Below, in pieces: positions 1 to 8,781 of a DNA stretch of 43,741 nt (positions within the stretch are counted from its first letter, which is position 1; each line of letters starts with the position of its first letter). The translations under genes and the position numbers were made by a program. The stretch is from IMG/VR virus record IMGVR_UViG_3300027917_000074, positions 1 through 43,741 of that record; one strand, written 5' to 3'. The DNA is from a virus. The notes beneath the pieces were generated by a model. It did no database searches, had not been told where the DNA came from, and saw nothing but the letters and a program-made list of their open reading frames with translations.

Positions 1-732
1 GTTCATGTAGAGGACAAGGATGGGAATAACATAGAAAATGCACAGGTGTACATCCAAAAATCAGCAGCAGGTTCTTCTTATGCTTATACAGCAGATCCTG
101 TGAATGCTTCTGGGAATTCCACATTTCTAGTAAATGAAACTGTTGCAACTGATCTACCTTCTTCAGGATGGTTACATGTTTATGATTGGGATGAAAATAC
201 CAAACAAAACTATAGGTATACTTCATGGGCAGCAAAGACTTTTACATTATATAATGAAGTAACAGCTTCCTGCACAGGTGGTGGAACAGCTACTAAATTA
301 CAGGATACTGGTGGTATTGATTTTACTGCTACAAATATAGAGGAAGGAGATACTGTCCGTAATATAGAAGATGGTAGTTGGGCAGTTGTAGACGAAATAG
401 TAAGTGCAACAAAGATTTTAACAACTAGATTACGAAATGGTAATGATAATACTTGGGAATCGGGAGATACTTATTCCTTCCATAGACTAGCTAGAGACTA
501 CACAGCTAGTGATCTAGTAGATATCCCACTTATGAATATGCAAACAGACACCAGTGGTGATGTGGATGGGTCATATAATTGGGGGGCTATTGGACAATCT
601 CTCCCCATAACAGTAAGGATAAGAAGTAATGAAGGTTCAACTAAATATGAACCGTATCAGACTAGTGGAACTATTACTACTTCTGGTTACACATTAACTG
701 CAGTTTTAACAGAGGATGATGTGGCATCATGA
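1..732 (+). CDS. Virion structural protein, 5' end outside window (partial)
   Basis: The frame is open from base 1, so the GTG at 46 is only an internal codon and the true start lies upstream; 243 residues are visible. The first residues (VHVEDKDGNNIENAQVYI) read like an Ig- or carboxypeptidase-regulatory-type beta sandwich. The last ~190 residues align by eye with the last ~190 residues (about 745-933) of the protein at 954-3755: both share an NYRYTSW/RYRYSSW motif, a GDxxRxxxDxxW block, a YxASD block, and a Y(E)PxxTxG near the end. It is therefore a paralogue in a block of virion appendage genes. The role (head fibre, collar or tail-associated) is inferred from position upstream of connector genes. 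The stop overlaps the next start by 4 bases (ATGA). Confidence 0.8.
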   Translation, partial: VHVEDKDGNNIENAQVYIQKSAAGSSYAYTADPVNASGNSTFLVNETVATDLPSSGWLHVYDWDENTKQNYRYTSWAAKTFTLYNEVTASCTGGGTATKLQDTGGIDFTATNIEEGDTVRNIEDGSWAVVDEIVSATKILTTRLRNGNDNTWESGDTYSFHRLARDYTASDLVDIPLMNMQTDTSGDVDGSYNWGAIGQSLPITVRIRSNEGSTKYEPYQTSGTITTSGYTLTAVLTEDDVAS

Positions 733-935
733 TAGAAGTGATAAGACACCCTAGAACAAACAAAGAAGTTAACATAAAAGATTTAAAGGTGGTAAGTTAT
801 AGCTTACCAAATAAACAAGGAAAAAAACGTAAAACTAAGTGTGTTGAATTTGTTGTTATAGGAAATAATAGTGAATGGATAGACTGGTCTTTCTATAGAG
901 AATTCAAAAAAATTAATCAACACATAAATATATAA
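729..935 (+). CDS. Small hypothetical protein, 68 aa
   Basis: Not recognised. Its ATG overlaps the stop of the preceding structural gene in an ATGA, so it is probably translationally coupled to it. It is rich in Lys and Arg in the middle (KQGKKRKTK) and looks like a small beta-rich globular protein ending in a short amphipathic helix. No Cys pair, signal peptide or membrane segment is visible. The position between two paralogous virion proteins suggests a structural or assembly accessory role, but nothing in the sequence itself shows that. Confidence 0.65.
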   Translation: MIEVIRHPRTNKEVNIKDLKVVSYSLPNKQGKKRKTKCVEFVVIGNNSEWIDWSFYREFKKINQHINI

Positions 936-953
936 ATTGGAAGGTGATTATGA

Positions 954-3755
954 ATGGCTACAGGGATAGAAACCGATTTTACAGTATATCCAATCTCAAA
1001 ATGTATTAGGAAAACTAGTTCAACAGATACAGTACATACGGTTCAAGCATTCTATTCTTGGTTAATGGCTTTGTTTGATGAGCCAGGATATATGAGTTAC
1101 AAAAAACCAATAGAATATAAAACTCCAGTTTCATACACAATGACAAATGGATGGTTTATAGATAATGGTGATGGTAGTGAAGCTCTTAAATATCTAACTG
1201 GGGGTTCAATAGATACATCAGGTTATGGGGATGGTAGTGCTGATGAAATTTTAATGATTGATTTAGACGCTACTACAGACTGGGTAGCTAGTGATAAAGA
1301 TAAGAATATACAACATTCTGGGAGTACTACAATTGGTCGACTACTTGCATATAAGAATGATTACCCAACAGATAACTATGCAAGAATTTGGGTTAGAAAT
1401 AATGAAGAAGTAACAGCACCTGTCGATGATAATACAATTGCTACTATTGATGGAATTGGTGCAGGAACTATTGATGAAGATGTAAGTTCTGGTAATGAAA
1501 TATATTGTAATCTTTATACTATTGCGTCTTTTGCTGGTACACCAAACCCACAGGTTTATATTAGACAGAAACATCCTGTTGATACAACCAATAACCCATC
1601 AACTTATGTGCGTATAGAAGAATGGTCTACATTAGATAACTTTGATCCAGGAACTATTGATGTTTTAATACCTGTAAAACTTGGAGGAAACTTAATAGAT
1701 AGTGGTCTTGTAAACGTATATGTAAGACACACAGGAGATACATTTACACATACTGCAAATGTTGATCTTAGTGCTGGTGATAGAACACCAGTTGCTACTG
1801 AAACAGCAGCAGATGAAGTAAATATAACTACTGGTGAACATTATCTATTATATGATAATAGTAGCACAGGAGCTTTTAGTGCAGGTGATTTTATACAAAA
1901 TACTTCTGGAGGGGGTACTGTTGCTCCAGATTGGCATGCAGAAGTTGTTTCTGTAACAGAGTTTTCTGATGACACTACAGGTGTTTTAGTTCTTAGAGCA
2001 TTAAGTGGAACAATACCAGACGGTGATAGTATATATGTTGGTAGTGTGGATTCTGCTGATGCTAATGGAACTGAAGGAGATACATATATAAGTTATAGTA
2101 CTGTAACACAAGCTCCAGATGGTGATGATTTAGGAAAACCTGTTGAAGGAGGAACTAGTGGTGCTCATAGGATTCTTAGAGGGTTTGATACTGCTGAAAA
2201 GAAATGTGTACTGCAGGTATATCATACACATGGTTCAACAGATAGTCAATCATATACTGGGTCTGGTAGAAATTGTTTATACATAACATTTTCTAGTGGG
2301 GAACAAGTAGATGCTCCTAGTGGTGGTAGTTCTGATATGGATGTTGTACTAGATGCTGATTCAACTACCCTTACTTCTGGATTTTCTGATATTACTATAG
2401 CTCATGTAAATGGTACTTTAGATTACAAGAGTAAAAATGGTGATTTAACAGTAGGGGAAAGAGTTACATGGAATGCAGGAGCAGATTCTGCTATAGTTGT
2501 ATATGATGACTCAGAATTTCCTACAACTACAGGTAATATTACATTAGCTAATGTAACTAGTGATCCTGTTGAAGATGATGTATTGACTGGTGATATATCT
2601 GGTAATTCAGTTACAGGAGATTCAGGTGGATTTACGGATGCTTATAAGGAAGGATTTGAATTTTCATTACAATCTACTGGTGCTGAGTATGCTGTATTTA
2701 TTGAAGGAGGTTCTATATATCAAGCAGGTAGAACCTTTGAAGATATTTATGCATATCTACAATTCAAATGTCGTGACGGTGAAACCGATACTTTTAGTAC
2801 GTCAGACGGTTCTGGGTATACAACAGTTCAAGGTCAGTTTTATATTACAGCATATTCATCTTATTCTGTAAGTAAAGTTGCTCCTTTTGGTACGTTAGCT
2901 GGGGGTGTTTTCTTTGGTGCTCAGGGTGTATGGGTGCAGGGAATGCATTCTTCAGATAACAACAGTTTGAAATTAACAGATGATAGTGGTACTTTAAGAC
3001 AACCTTACACATCTATTACTATTACAATCAGTAATACAAGAATTGGTGATACAATAGCAGTATTCTTAGAAGATGGTTCAACAGGCTTACCAGACACTGA
3101 TCAATATACATGTGCTTCACCTGCTCTTGAAGGAGATAGTACTTTAGTAAAAGCTGAACCTGCAACTTCTTTTCCAAACGATACTCCATCTACAGGAGCT
3201 GTTTATGTAGTTGCTCTTGATGAACAACAAAGACATAGATATAGGTATAGTAGCTGGACAGGTACTGTTTTAACATTAGCTGCTCAAGTTAATGGTACAT
3301 GTGACTCAAATACATCTACTACAACTATTATAGATAGTGGTAAATTCTCAGCAGGTGTTGTACGTGGAGATATTTTACGTAGAACTAGTGACAGTGCATG
3401 GTGTTATGTAGCAAGTGTTGTTAATGCTAGTCAGATTAATACTACTGTTCTTAGTAATGGTGATGCGTGGGCACAGAATGATTTATTTGAAATAAATTCA
3501 TTAGTCCAGAATTATAATGCTTCTGATACATTTTTTATTCCATATTTAGAGGCAATAGAATCAACTGGTAGTGATGGTACTCCTGGTAGTGAGACAGAGA
3601 GTTTGACATATGTTTCAAATAGATCAGTTATTATTGTAGCTAGAAATTCTATACATAGTGACTATTATATAGAACCATTTGAAACAACTGGCGATATTTT
3701 GGTTACAGGATTAACTCAGTCAATTATTAGAAATGAAGATACTGTTTACTCTTAA
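954..3755 (+). CDS. Large virion structural protein (appendage/head-fibre type), 933 aa
   Basis: A long Thr/Ser/Gly/Asp-rich, Lys-poor protein typical of phage beta-structured virion components. The N-terminal module (about residues 28-75, with VQAFYSWLMALFDEP and YTMTNGWFID) is a pattern shared with other phage structural proteins. It has the same TVQ-FY core as the next gene's N-terminus (TVQEFYQAVRQWEDDP), so the two probably attach to the same virion site. The C-terminal ~190 residues are paralogous to the partial protein at the window's left edge. The start at 954 is preceded by GGAAGGTGAT; an out-of-frame ATG lies 4 bases earlier at 950. No enzymatic motif was found. Function as an appendage is inferred from family and position. 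Confidence 0.8.
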   Translation: MATGIETDFTVYPISKCIRKTSSTDTVHTVQAFYSWLMALFDEPGYMSYKKPIEYKTPVSYTMTNGWFIDNGDGSEALKYLTGGSIDTSGYGDGSADEILMIDLDATTDWVASDKDKNIQHSGSTTIGRLLAYKNDYPTDNYARIWVRNNEEVTAPVDDNTIATIDGIGAGTIDEDVSSGNEIYCNLYTIASFAGTPNPQVYIRQKHPVDTTNNPSTYVRIEEWSTLDNFDPGTIDVLIPVKLGGNLIDSGLVNVYVRHTGDTFTHTANVDLSAGDRTPVATETAADEVNITTGEHYLLYDNSSTGAFSAGDFIQNTSGGGTVAPDWHAEVVSVTEFSDDTTGVLVLRALSGTIPDGDSIYVGSVDSADANGTEGDTYISYSTVTQAPDGDDLGKPVEGGTSGAHRILRGFDTAEKKCVLQVYHTHGSTDSQSYTGSGRNCLYITFSSGEQVDAPSGGSSDMDVVLDADSTTLTSGFSDITIAHVNGTLDYKSKNGDLTVGERVTWNAGADSAIVVYDDSEFPTTTGNITLANVTSDPVEDDVLTGDISGNSVTGDSGGFTDAYKEGFEFSLQSTGAEYAVFIEGGSIYQAGRTFEDIYAYLQFKCRDGETDTFSTSDGSGYTTVQGQFYITAYSSYSVSKVAPFGTLAGGVFFGAQGVWVQGMHSSDNNSLKLTDDSGTLRQPYTSITITISNTRIGDTIAVFLEDGSTGLPDTDQYTCASPALEGDSTLVKAEPATSFPNDTPSTGAVYVVALDEQQRHRYRYSSWTGTVLTLAAQVNGTCDSNTSTTTIIDSGKFSAGVVRGDILRRTSDSAWCYVASVVNASQINTTVLSNGDAWAQNDLFEINSLVQNYNASDTFFIPYLEAIESTGSDGTPGSETESLTYVSNRSVIIVARNSIHSDYYIEPFETTGDILVTGLTQSIIRNEDTVYS

Positions 3756-3775
3756 TATAGTATGAGGGTAATAAT

Positions 3776-5818
3776 ATGCCTATTGTAATACAAGTATTTC
3801 CTGACTTAGACCCTGCTATTATAGAGGTCAAAGCTCCTACTACAGAAGTTACTGTTCAGGAATTTTATCAAGCTGTAAGACAGTGGGAAGATGATCCAGC
3901 CTCACTGTCTTACAGGTCACTAATTTCTGGTGCTGGTGGTGAAGACTTGGGTGGTAGTACTTCTGTTGGATATACATTTACTATGCAGAATGCTAAAATC
4001 AAGTTTGAGGATCGTACTACTCCATTAGATGATGGTAGTGGTAGAACTTGTGATGCTACTAATTCCCAAGGAATACAGTTATATGTTGATGATGCTGACT
4101 TTGTTACTTCAGGTGTGTATGCTGGTGCAATAGTTGTTAATTTAACAACTAGTGAAAGAGCTACAATAATTGATGTTATAGATGCAAACACAGTAAGACA
4201 TTTTCGTTTGTCAGGGGCTGGTAATCAAGGATGGACTAGTGGGGATGAATATATAATCCTTCCTAATGTTATATGTAATATAACAGGAGGTAATTTAGTA
4301 GCTGTTGATAGTAATGGGGATGCAATTGATCCTGTTTATCAATCAGTAGGAGTTAATGTAATTCGTAGTAGTGCTTCGTCAGGCACAGTGTCACAACAGT
4401 CCTCAATAGAATACTCTTCTTTTAATGGAGGAGTAACTATTGATACAACTTCTTCGTACACTGGCACAACATTTCCTGTGGGAACTCCACAGCAGCCTGT
4501 TAACAACACAACTGATGCTTTAGCTATTGCTGCAGCTAGAGGTTTAACAAAGTTCTTTATAAAAGGAAATATAACTTTAGATTCAGGAACTGATTTTCAG
4601 GAAATGATTATTGAAGGTGAGTCTAAAACAAAAAGCGTCATCACTATATCTGATGCAGCAGATGTTTCTAATTGTGAATTTTATCATGCTGAGATTACTG
4701 GTGTATTAGATGGTGGTAATGTATTGAAGGATTGTTTAATAAGCACACTTAGTTATGTAAATGGTTATATAGAAAATTGTGTCTTGTCTTTTGCTACTAT
4801 AACTTTAGGTGGTAGTTCTGAGGCTCATTTCCTTGATTGTTGGAGTGGTGCAGTTGGTAATGATATTCCTATAATAGATATGGGGGGTTCTGGGCAAGGA
4901 CTTGGGATGAGAAATTATAATGGTGGTATTAAGTTAATTAACAAGTCTGGTGCAGAAAAAGTTAGTATTGATCTAAATAGTGGTCAGGTTGTTTTGGATT
5001 CTACTGTTACTAATGGAGAAATAGTAATAAGAGGTGTAGGAAAGTTAACAGATAATTCTAATGGTGCAACAGTTAATGCTGGTGATCTACTTCGTAGAGA
5101 ATCTATCACAGAGATTACATGGGATACTATATATATTGATACGGTTAACGGTTCAAGTGGAACATCGTTCCCATTAGGAACAGCAGGAAATCCAGTTGAT
5201 AATATTACTGATGCTAGAACTATAGCTGATAGACAAAATATAAGTAAGTACTCTATAAAAGGATCAGTATCTTTAGATCAAAGTTACTCAAATTGGGAAT
5301 TTTTAGGAGCAGGTTCTATTTTAAATGATTCTATTGCTTTGAATGGACAGACACTCTCATTATGTAAATTTGTTGACATAAGTATATCTGGATCTTGTAC
5401 TTCTTCAAATATTCAGTGTGAGAGATGCTACTTAACAAATGTTTCTGGTATTGCTGGAAGCCTTATTGACTCAGCAATTATTGGTACTCTCACATTAGGT
5501 GGTGTTGGTTCAATTTTAGGAGCACAACAGTTAAGAGGAGCATCATTACCAACTATTATAGATATCAATGGTGCTAATAGAATATTTCAAGCAAGTCTTT
5601 TTGGGGGTACATTTCAAATAAATAATTCACAAGCTGGTTCAGTTGTACAACTAGGACTAAGATGGATGGAATCTGTTACATTAGATGCCTCCAACACAGG
5701 AGGTACTGCAATACTTACTGGGAATGGTAATCTTACTGATAATAGTTCTATGTCTGTAACTAATACGCTATATAATGTTGATGGTATTGCAGATGGAGTG
5801 TGGACTTATGAGCGATAG
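3776..5818 (+). CDS. Virion structural protein with two beta-solenoid-like repeats, 680 aa
   Basis: The N-terminal ~220 residues match a recognisable phage structural module: VQEFYQAVRQWEDDP, then GGEDLGG, then GGNLVAVDSNGDAIDP and SIEYSSFNGGVTID. Two long internal repeats follow, about residues 220-430 and 452-665. Each starts with YIDT/TIDT, a G-T-x-FPxGTxxxPV(N/D)N motif and a KxxIKGxxxLD strand, and ends in GxGxLTDNS. The repeats look like short right-handed beta-helices, as in fibre shafts. The protein ends in DGVWTYER, a typical terminal motif before variable tips in this family. It overlaps the next gene by 11 bases. It is probably a head or tail fibre-like protein; the exact attachment site is not known. 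Confidence 0.8.
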   Translation: MPIVIQVFPDLDPAIIEVKAPTTEVTVQEFYQAVRQWEDDPASLSYRSLISGAGGEDLGGSTSVGYTFTMQNAKIKFEDRTTPLDDGSGRTCDATNSQGIQLYVDDADFVTSGVYAGAIVVNLTTSERATIIDVIDANTVRHFRLSGAGNQGWTSGDEYIILPNVICNITGGNLVAVDSNGDAIDPVYQSVGVNVIRSSASSGTVSQQSSIEYSSFNGGVTIDTTSSYTGTTFPVGTPQQPVNNTTDALAIAAARGLTKFFIKGNITLDSGTDFQEMIIEGESKTKSVITISDAADVSNCEFYHAEITGVLDGGNVLKDCLISTLSYVNGYIENCVLSFATITLGGSSEAHFLDCWSGAVGNDIPIIDMGGSGQGLGMRNYNGGIKLINKSGAEKVSIDLNSGQVVLDSTVTNGEIVIRGVGKLTDNSNGATVNAGDLLRRESITEITWDTIYIDTVNGSSGTSFPLGTAGNPVDNITDARTIADRQNISKYSIKGSVSLDQSYSNWEFLGAGSILNDSIALNGQTLSLCKFVDISISGSCTSSNIQCERCYLTNVSGIAGSLIDSAIIGTLTLGGVGSILGAQQLRGASLPTIIDINGANRIFQASLFGGTFQINNSQAGSVVQLGLRWMESVTLDASNTGGTAILTGNGNLTDNSSMSVTNTLYNVDGIADGVWTYER

Positions 5819-6047
5819 TTGGTCATATTTACCAGGAGATTCAGGAGACGCATGGACTAGAATGTGTGGTACTGAGGGTGATGCTTGGGATAGATTGGCA
5901 GGTACTACAGGAGATGCGTGGGAACGTCTTATTGTAGAATGTGGGGAAGTTATAGAAGAAATAATAGATGTATTCCGTGAAATATTCACTCAGATATCCG
6001 AAGTTACTGTATCATTCAGTCAGGAGAGTAAACTATGGAACAGTTAA
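5808..6047 (+). CDS. Small Trp-rich repeat protein, 79 aa
   Basis: The start at ATG 5808 (MSDSWSYLPG) is chosen because it lies inside the end of the previous gene, as usual here, and precedes the repeats; an upstream in-frame ATG at 5775 lies deeper in the preceding gene. The protein carries three 12-residue units with the core GDAWxR(M/L), followed by a hydrophobic amphipathic helix (EVIEEIIDVFREIFTQI). In related virion proteins such W-rich segments follow the GVW motif that ends the previous gene. It may therefore be a detached tip or trimerisation piece of that protein. This is an inference; no known family is recognised with certainty. Confidence 0.6.
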   Translation: MSDSWSYLPGDSGDAWTRMCGTEGDAWDRLAGTTGDAWERLIVECGEVIEEIIDVFREIFTQISEVTVSFSQESKLWNS

Positions 6048-6190
6048 TACAAGATTCAGAGGTAACAACAAGTGTGTTAAGTGATTCCGAAGTATTATTG
6101 ACTAAAACCGATGATTCAGAGGTATTGTTAATTAAATCTCAAGACTCTGAAGTTATGCTAATAAATAATCAAGATTCAAGGATAGAATAA
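6035..6190 (+). CDS. Tiny DSEV-repeat protein, 51 aa
   Basis: ATG 6035 follows an AGGAGAG ribosome site and overlaps the previous gene by 13 bases; the stop is at 6188-6190, 2 bases before the next gene. The 51-residue product is almost wholly a 10-residue repeat: residues 6-10, 16-20, 26-30 and 36-40 each read (Q/S/D)DSEV, and residues 46-50 read QDSRI. Hydrophobic residues (VLL, LLI, MLI) fill the positions between. The regular spacing and strong ribosome site support a real gene. A small oligomeric beta or coiled structure in the virion appendage is plausible. No homologue is recognised. Confidence 0.6.
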   Translation: MEQLIQDSEVTTSVLSDSEVLLTKTDDSEVLLIKSQDSEVMLINNQDSRIE

Positions 6191-6192
6191 TA

Positions 6193-6483
6193 ATGGCTCA
6201 AAAAATATATGTTGGGCAGACAGCACTAATAATGAAATTAGATACTAAAATTGATTTATCTACTGCTGCTACTGCTTTAATGAGATACAGAAAACCAAGT
6301 GGAGCATCTGGGTCATGGGTGTGTGCTACGGATGCGAATAACCTTATTTCATATACTATAGTAAATGCATCGGATTTAGATGAGCCAGGTACATGGACAA
6401 GGTGGGCAGACATAACTTTTGTGGGAGGTACTTGGGCACCAGGTGATCCTGTTACATTTGTTGTACATAGTGTAGGAAGTTAG
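6193..6483 (+). CDS. Small beta-sandwich virion protein, 96 aa
   Basis: The sequence (MAQKIYVGQTALIMKLDTKIDLSTA, then ALMRYRKPSG, ISYTIVNASDLDEPGTW, GGTWAPGDPVTFVV) matches a common phage protein type predicted as a single Ig-like beta sandwich found next to fibre or baseplate genes. The alternating hydrophobic strands and the x(D/E)xPGTW turn are the visible hallmarks. It follows the DSEV-repeat gene with a 2-base gap and ends 1 base before the first glycosyltransferase. It is likely a structural accessory of the appendage complex. The family is recognised by pattern only. Confidence 0.65.
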   Translation: MAQKIYVGQTALIMKLDTKIDLSTAATALMRYRKPSGASGSWVCATDANNLISYTIVNASDLDEPGTWTRWADITFVGGTWAPGDPVTFVVHSVGS

Positions 6484-6484
6484 T

Positions 6485-7360
6485 GTGAAAGTTGCTGTTA
6501 TTTTTTTAGGAGGGTCTTCTACTCAAAATATTTGTTTTTGGCCTTCTTATAAAAGATGTGTATCTGGTTATTATCATCATTTTGTATTTATACACAGGAA
6601 TTGGATAGGTGTTGATGTATCCTGTTTAGGTATCCCAGATCATATATACATAGAAAATAAAATAGACAAAAATGGTAATGATGTTCCTCATGGAGCATTT
6701 GGTGGGTATAGGAAGTACTTCCACAAATATAAGAAAGATTACGACTTGTTTGTTTTTATATCAGACGATGTTGTTCTTAGAAGAGGGGGGTGGTTAAAAG
6801 TAATAGTAGACATTTTAGGAAGTAATGACAAATTAGGATTTGGTGCTAGTCAGATGTTTCACGCACAGCCTCCAAATTATCCTTCACATATACGAGCACC
6901 TTTTTGGTTTGCCAAAACAGAAGCATTGGATAAGATAAATTGGGAGTTTAACAGTGACCATGATGGTGAAATAAAAATAGCAGATCAACTTACTTCTGCA
7001 GGATACTTTGGTGTGCAGGTGGGAAATAAATTAGATTTAGGATATGATTCTTTAGATGCAGATAGTACTCATATTACGTGTGAGTTGGAAAAGAAGTTCT
7101 TTCCAGAGAAGAAGTTTATAGAGAAGTTTGATGAAAAGGAATTTGACATATTTAGAAAAATTTTAAAAGATGGTGATTTGTCTAATACTATAGTTAAGTC
7201 TAGACTTCCTCATATTTCAGATCAAAATTATATTATTGATCTAGAACCTTTCGATAGGTTAGTATATAGACCTAGTTTGGATATAGTTAAAAAATATGAT
7301 AGTAACTATGTGAAAAATATTTATAAGGATATATATGTGTACGAAAGATATATCAATTAA
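6485..7360 (+). CDS. Putative GT-A glycosyltransferase, 291 aa
   Basis: The GTG start at 6485 is preceded by GTAGGAAG. The N-terminus (MKVAVIFLGG) reads as the first strand of a nucleotide-sugar-binding Rossmann-like domain. Residues 86-103 contain DYDLFVFISDDVVLRRGGW, with Asp94-Asp95 in the position of the metal-binding DxD/DD of GT-A (GT2-like) enzymes. A substrate region (SHIRAPFWFAKTEAL, NSDHDGEIKIADQL) follows. It would transfer a sugar from an activated donor to a phage or host surface acceptor. It is the first gene of a four- or five-gene sugar island inside the structural operon and overlaps the next gene by 26 bases. Donor and acceptor are unknown. Confidence 0.6.
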   Translation: MKVAVIFLGGSSTQNICFWPSYKRCVSGYYHHFVFIHRNWIGVDVSCLGIPDHIYIENKIDKNGNDVPHGAFGGYRKYFHKYKKDYDLFVFISDDVVLRRGGWLKVIVDILGSNDKLGFGASQMFHAQPPNYPSHIRAPFWFAKTEALDKINWEFNSDHDGEIKIADQLTSAGYFGVQVGNKLDLGYDSLDADSTHITCELEKKFFPEKKFIEKFDEKEFDIFRKILKDGDLSNTIVKSRLPHISDQNYIIDLEPFDRLVYRPSLDIVKKYDSNYVKNIYKDIYVYERYIN

Positions 7361-8312
7361 TTATATTGTACATAATAAATGGAGAAGGGCATTTTCTCCT
7401 ATTATGGCTCATTTTTTATGTAAAATAAAAGATGAGAACAAAGAAAGAATTTCTTTTACAATACATACATCTTACGATTATAACTATTGGGAAACTTTTG
7501 CCTATAATCTAGTTGATGAGGGTATTGACTCAAGTGTTATTTTATATACTGATACATTAAATTATATGCAAAAAATAAAAGAAGCTTCTGAGATAGATTT
7601 GGGGTATTCAATATCCCTAGATGAAGATGTTATTTTAGGAAACCATGCGTGGGATAATTTTATAGATGGAGTTTATTTATTAAAGTATACTAATAATTTA
7701 CTAGTAACTCCTTTAATATCAGTAGAAGTTGGTAGTGTTGGAACTTTTATAACTGAATTATGTGGGTATGGTTTAGACTTAATAGAATTTCACGATATTT
7801 ATAAGAAAACTGATTTTACTGAAATAGGTAATAAATGGGGAGTTGATTATTCTTCTTTAAATGAATGTGTTAGTAGTATGGAAGGATGGTCTGATAGTGA
7901 ATTTTACTATTTTGTTGAAAAAATAAATCACTATTACAAAGGAATCCACCCAATAAGGATTTCTATAGAAGCTCAGAGGAAGATGGTTAAGACAATATTG
8001 AAGTATTATGATTCTTTTGTCAAAAAAAGAAATCTAACTCCTATTATACATAACAGGCCATACTTTACAAATCATGTTTATGCTATCAGGACTGATGTTT
8101 GGAGAAATATTTTAAAGGATAACTCTTTATTTAGAGATGCTTTTGATGAAGTACCTTTAAATTTATTTAGAAGGAAAACCAATACTAATATTATATTACT
8201 TTTGGGAGCTTTAGGATTGCATGGTACATATACTGGTATTGGTGGAGACAACCAAATGGAAATCGAAGACTTATTGTTGAGAGGATTGTATGAAAAAATT
8301 AATAGCCCATAG
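7335..8312 (+). CDS. Putative glycosyltransferase, 325 aa
   Basis: ATG 7335 lies inside the end of the previous gene, and the stop overlaps the next gene by 23 bases, so the three are probably coupled. Residues 90-107 (GYSISLDEDVILGNHAWDNF) contain an Asp96-Glu97-Asp98 motif after a beta strand, the expected place for a GT-A DxD metal site. The later part has an aromatic-rich helical region (SDSEFYYFVEKINHYY) and a GIGGDNQMEIED segment. Similarity to the preceding protein is general rather than close. A glycosyltransferase role rests on the DED motif and on the neighbours. Other nucleotide-sugar enzymes are possible. Confidence 0.5.
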   Translation: MCTKDISINYIVHNKWRRAFSPIMAHFLCKIKDENKERISFTIHTSYDYNYWETFAYNLVDEGIDSSVILYTDTLNYMQKIKEASEIDLGYSISLDEDVILGNHAWDNFIDGVYLLKYTNNLLVTPLISVEVGSVGTFITELCGYGLDLIEFHDIYKKTDFTEIGNKWGVDYSSLNECVSSMEGWSDSEFYYFVEKINHYYKGIHPIRISIEAQRKMVKTILKYYDSFVKKRNLTPIIHNRPYFTNHVYAIRTDVWRNILKDNSLFRDAFDEVPLNLFRRKTNTNIILLLGALGLHGTYTGIGGDNQMEIEDLLLRGLYEKINSP

Positions 8313-8781
8313 AGGAAATATATATGGAAAGAATCCTGTGTATGAGAACCATCCTGATTACATAGAAGAAGCTATAGGAGCAGGGTACGATGTTGAAGCA
8401 GACGTATGGTTTGCTAATTGGTCTATTACAGGAGGTAGGAGGAAAGACTATAAGGATTACTATTGGTTTACTGGTCATGACTTTCCTACTTACAAAATTA
8501 AAATAGATGGATTGGTTCAGTTCAACAAGATTGGAGCTGTATGGTGTCACGCTAAAAATATAGATACGATGTATGAATTGAATGCATTAGATATTCATTG
8601 TTTTTATCATGATAAAGATAGAGCTGTTTTTACTAACAGAGGTTTTATATGGACATATCCTGGGAATAAGTTAACTTCAAATTCAATATGTGTTTTACCA
8701 GAAACAGGGAAAACACAAGATATACAGATAGCTTATGGTATCTGTAGTGACTATGTAAAAAGATACGAGAAATTACTATGA
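8290..8781 (+). CDS. GDPD/PI-PLC-like phosphodiesterase, 163 aa
   Basis: The N-terminus IAHRGN (His7-Arg8-Gly9), Glu19-Asn20, the strand GYDVEADVW (Glu36, Asp38) and GHDFP (His63) reproduce the order of catalytic and metal ligands of the glycerophosphodiester phosphodiesterase TIM-barrel family (HRG, ExN, ExDV, HD). At 163 residues it is shorter than typical cellular GDPDs (about 250), as is common for viral versions. It would cleave a phosphodiester in a glycerophospho- or sugar-phosphate polymer or headgroup. It sits between glycosyltransferase genes, overlaps the next gene by 4 bases, and probably acts on the same glycan. Family placement is fairly sure; the substrate is not. Confidence 0.7.
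   Translation: MKKLIAHRGNIYGKNPVYENHPDYIEEAIGAGYDVEADVWFANWSITGGRRKDYKDYYWFTGHDFPTYKIKIDGLVQFNKIGAVWCHAKNIDTMYELNALDIHCFYHDKDRAVFTNRGFIWTYPGNKLTSNSICVLPETGKTQDIQIAYGICSDYVKRYEKLL

Noticed and set aside
46-48. GTG as the start of the first gene
   Set aside because: The frame is open to base 1 and residues before the GTG continue a beta-sandwich pattern; the gene begins outside the window.
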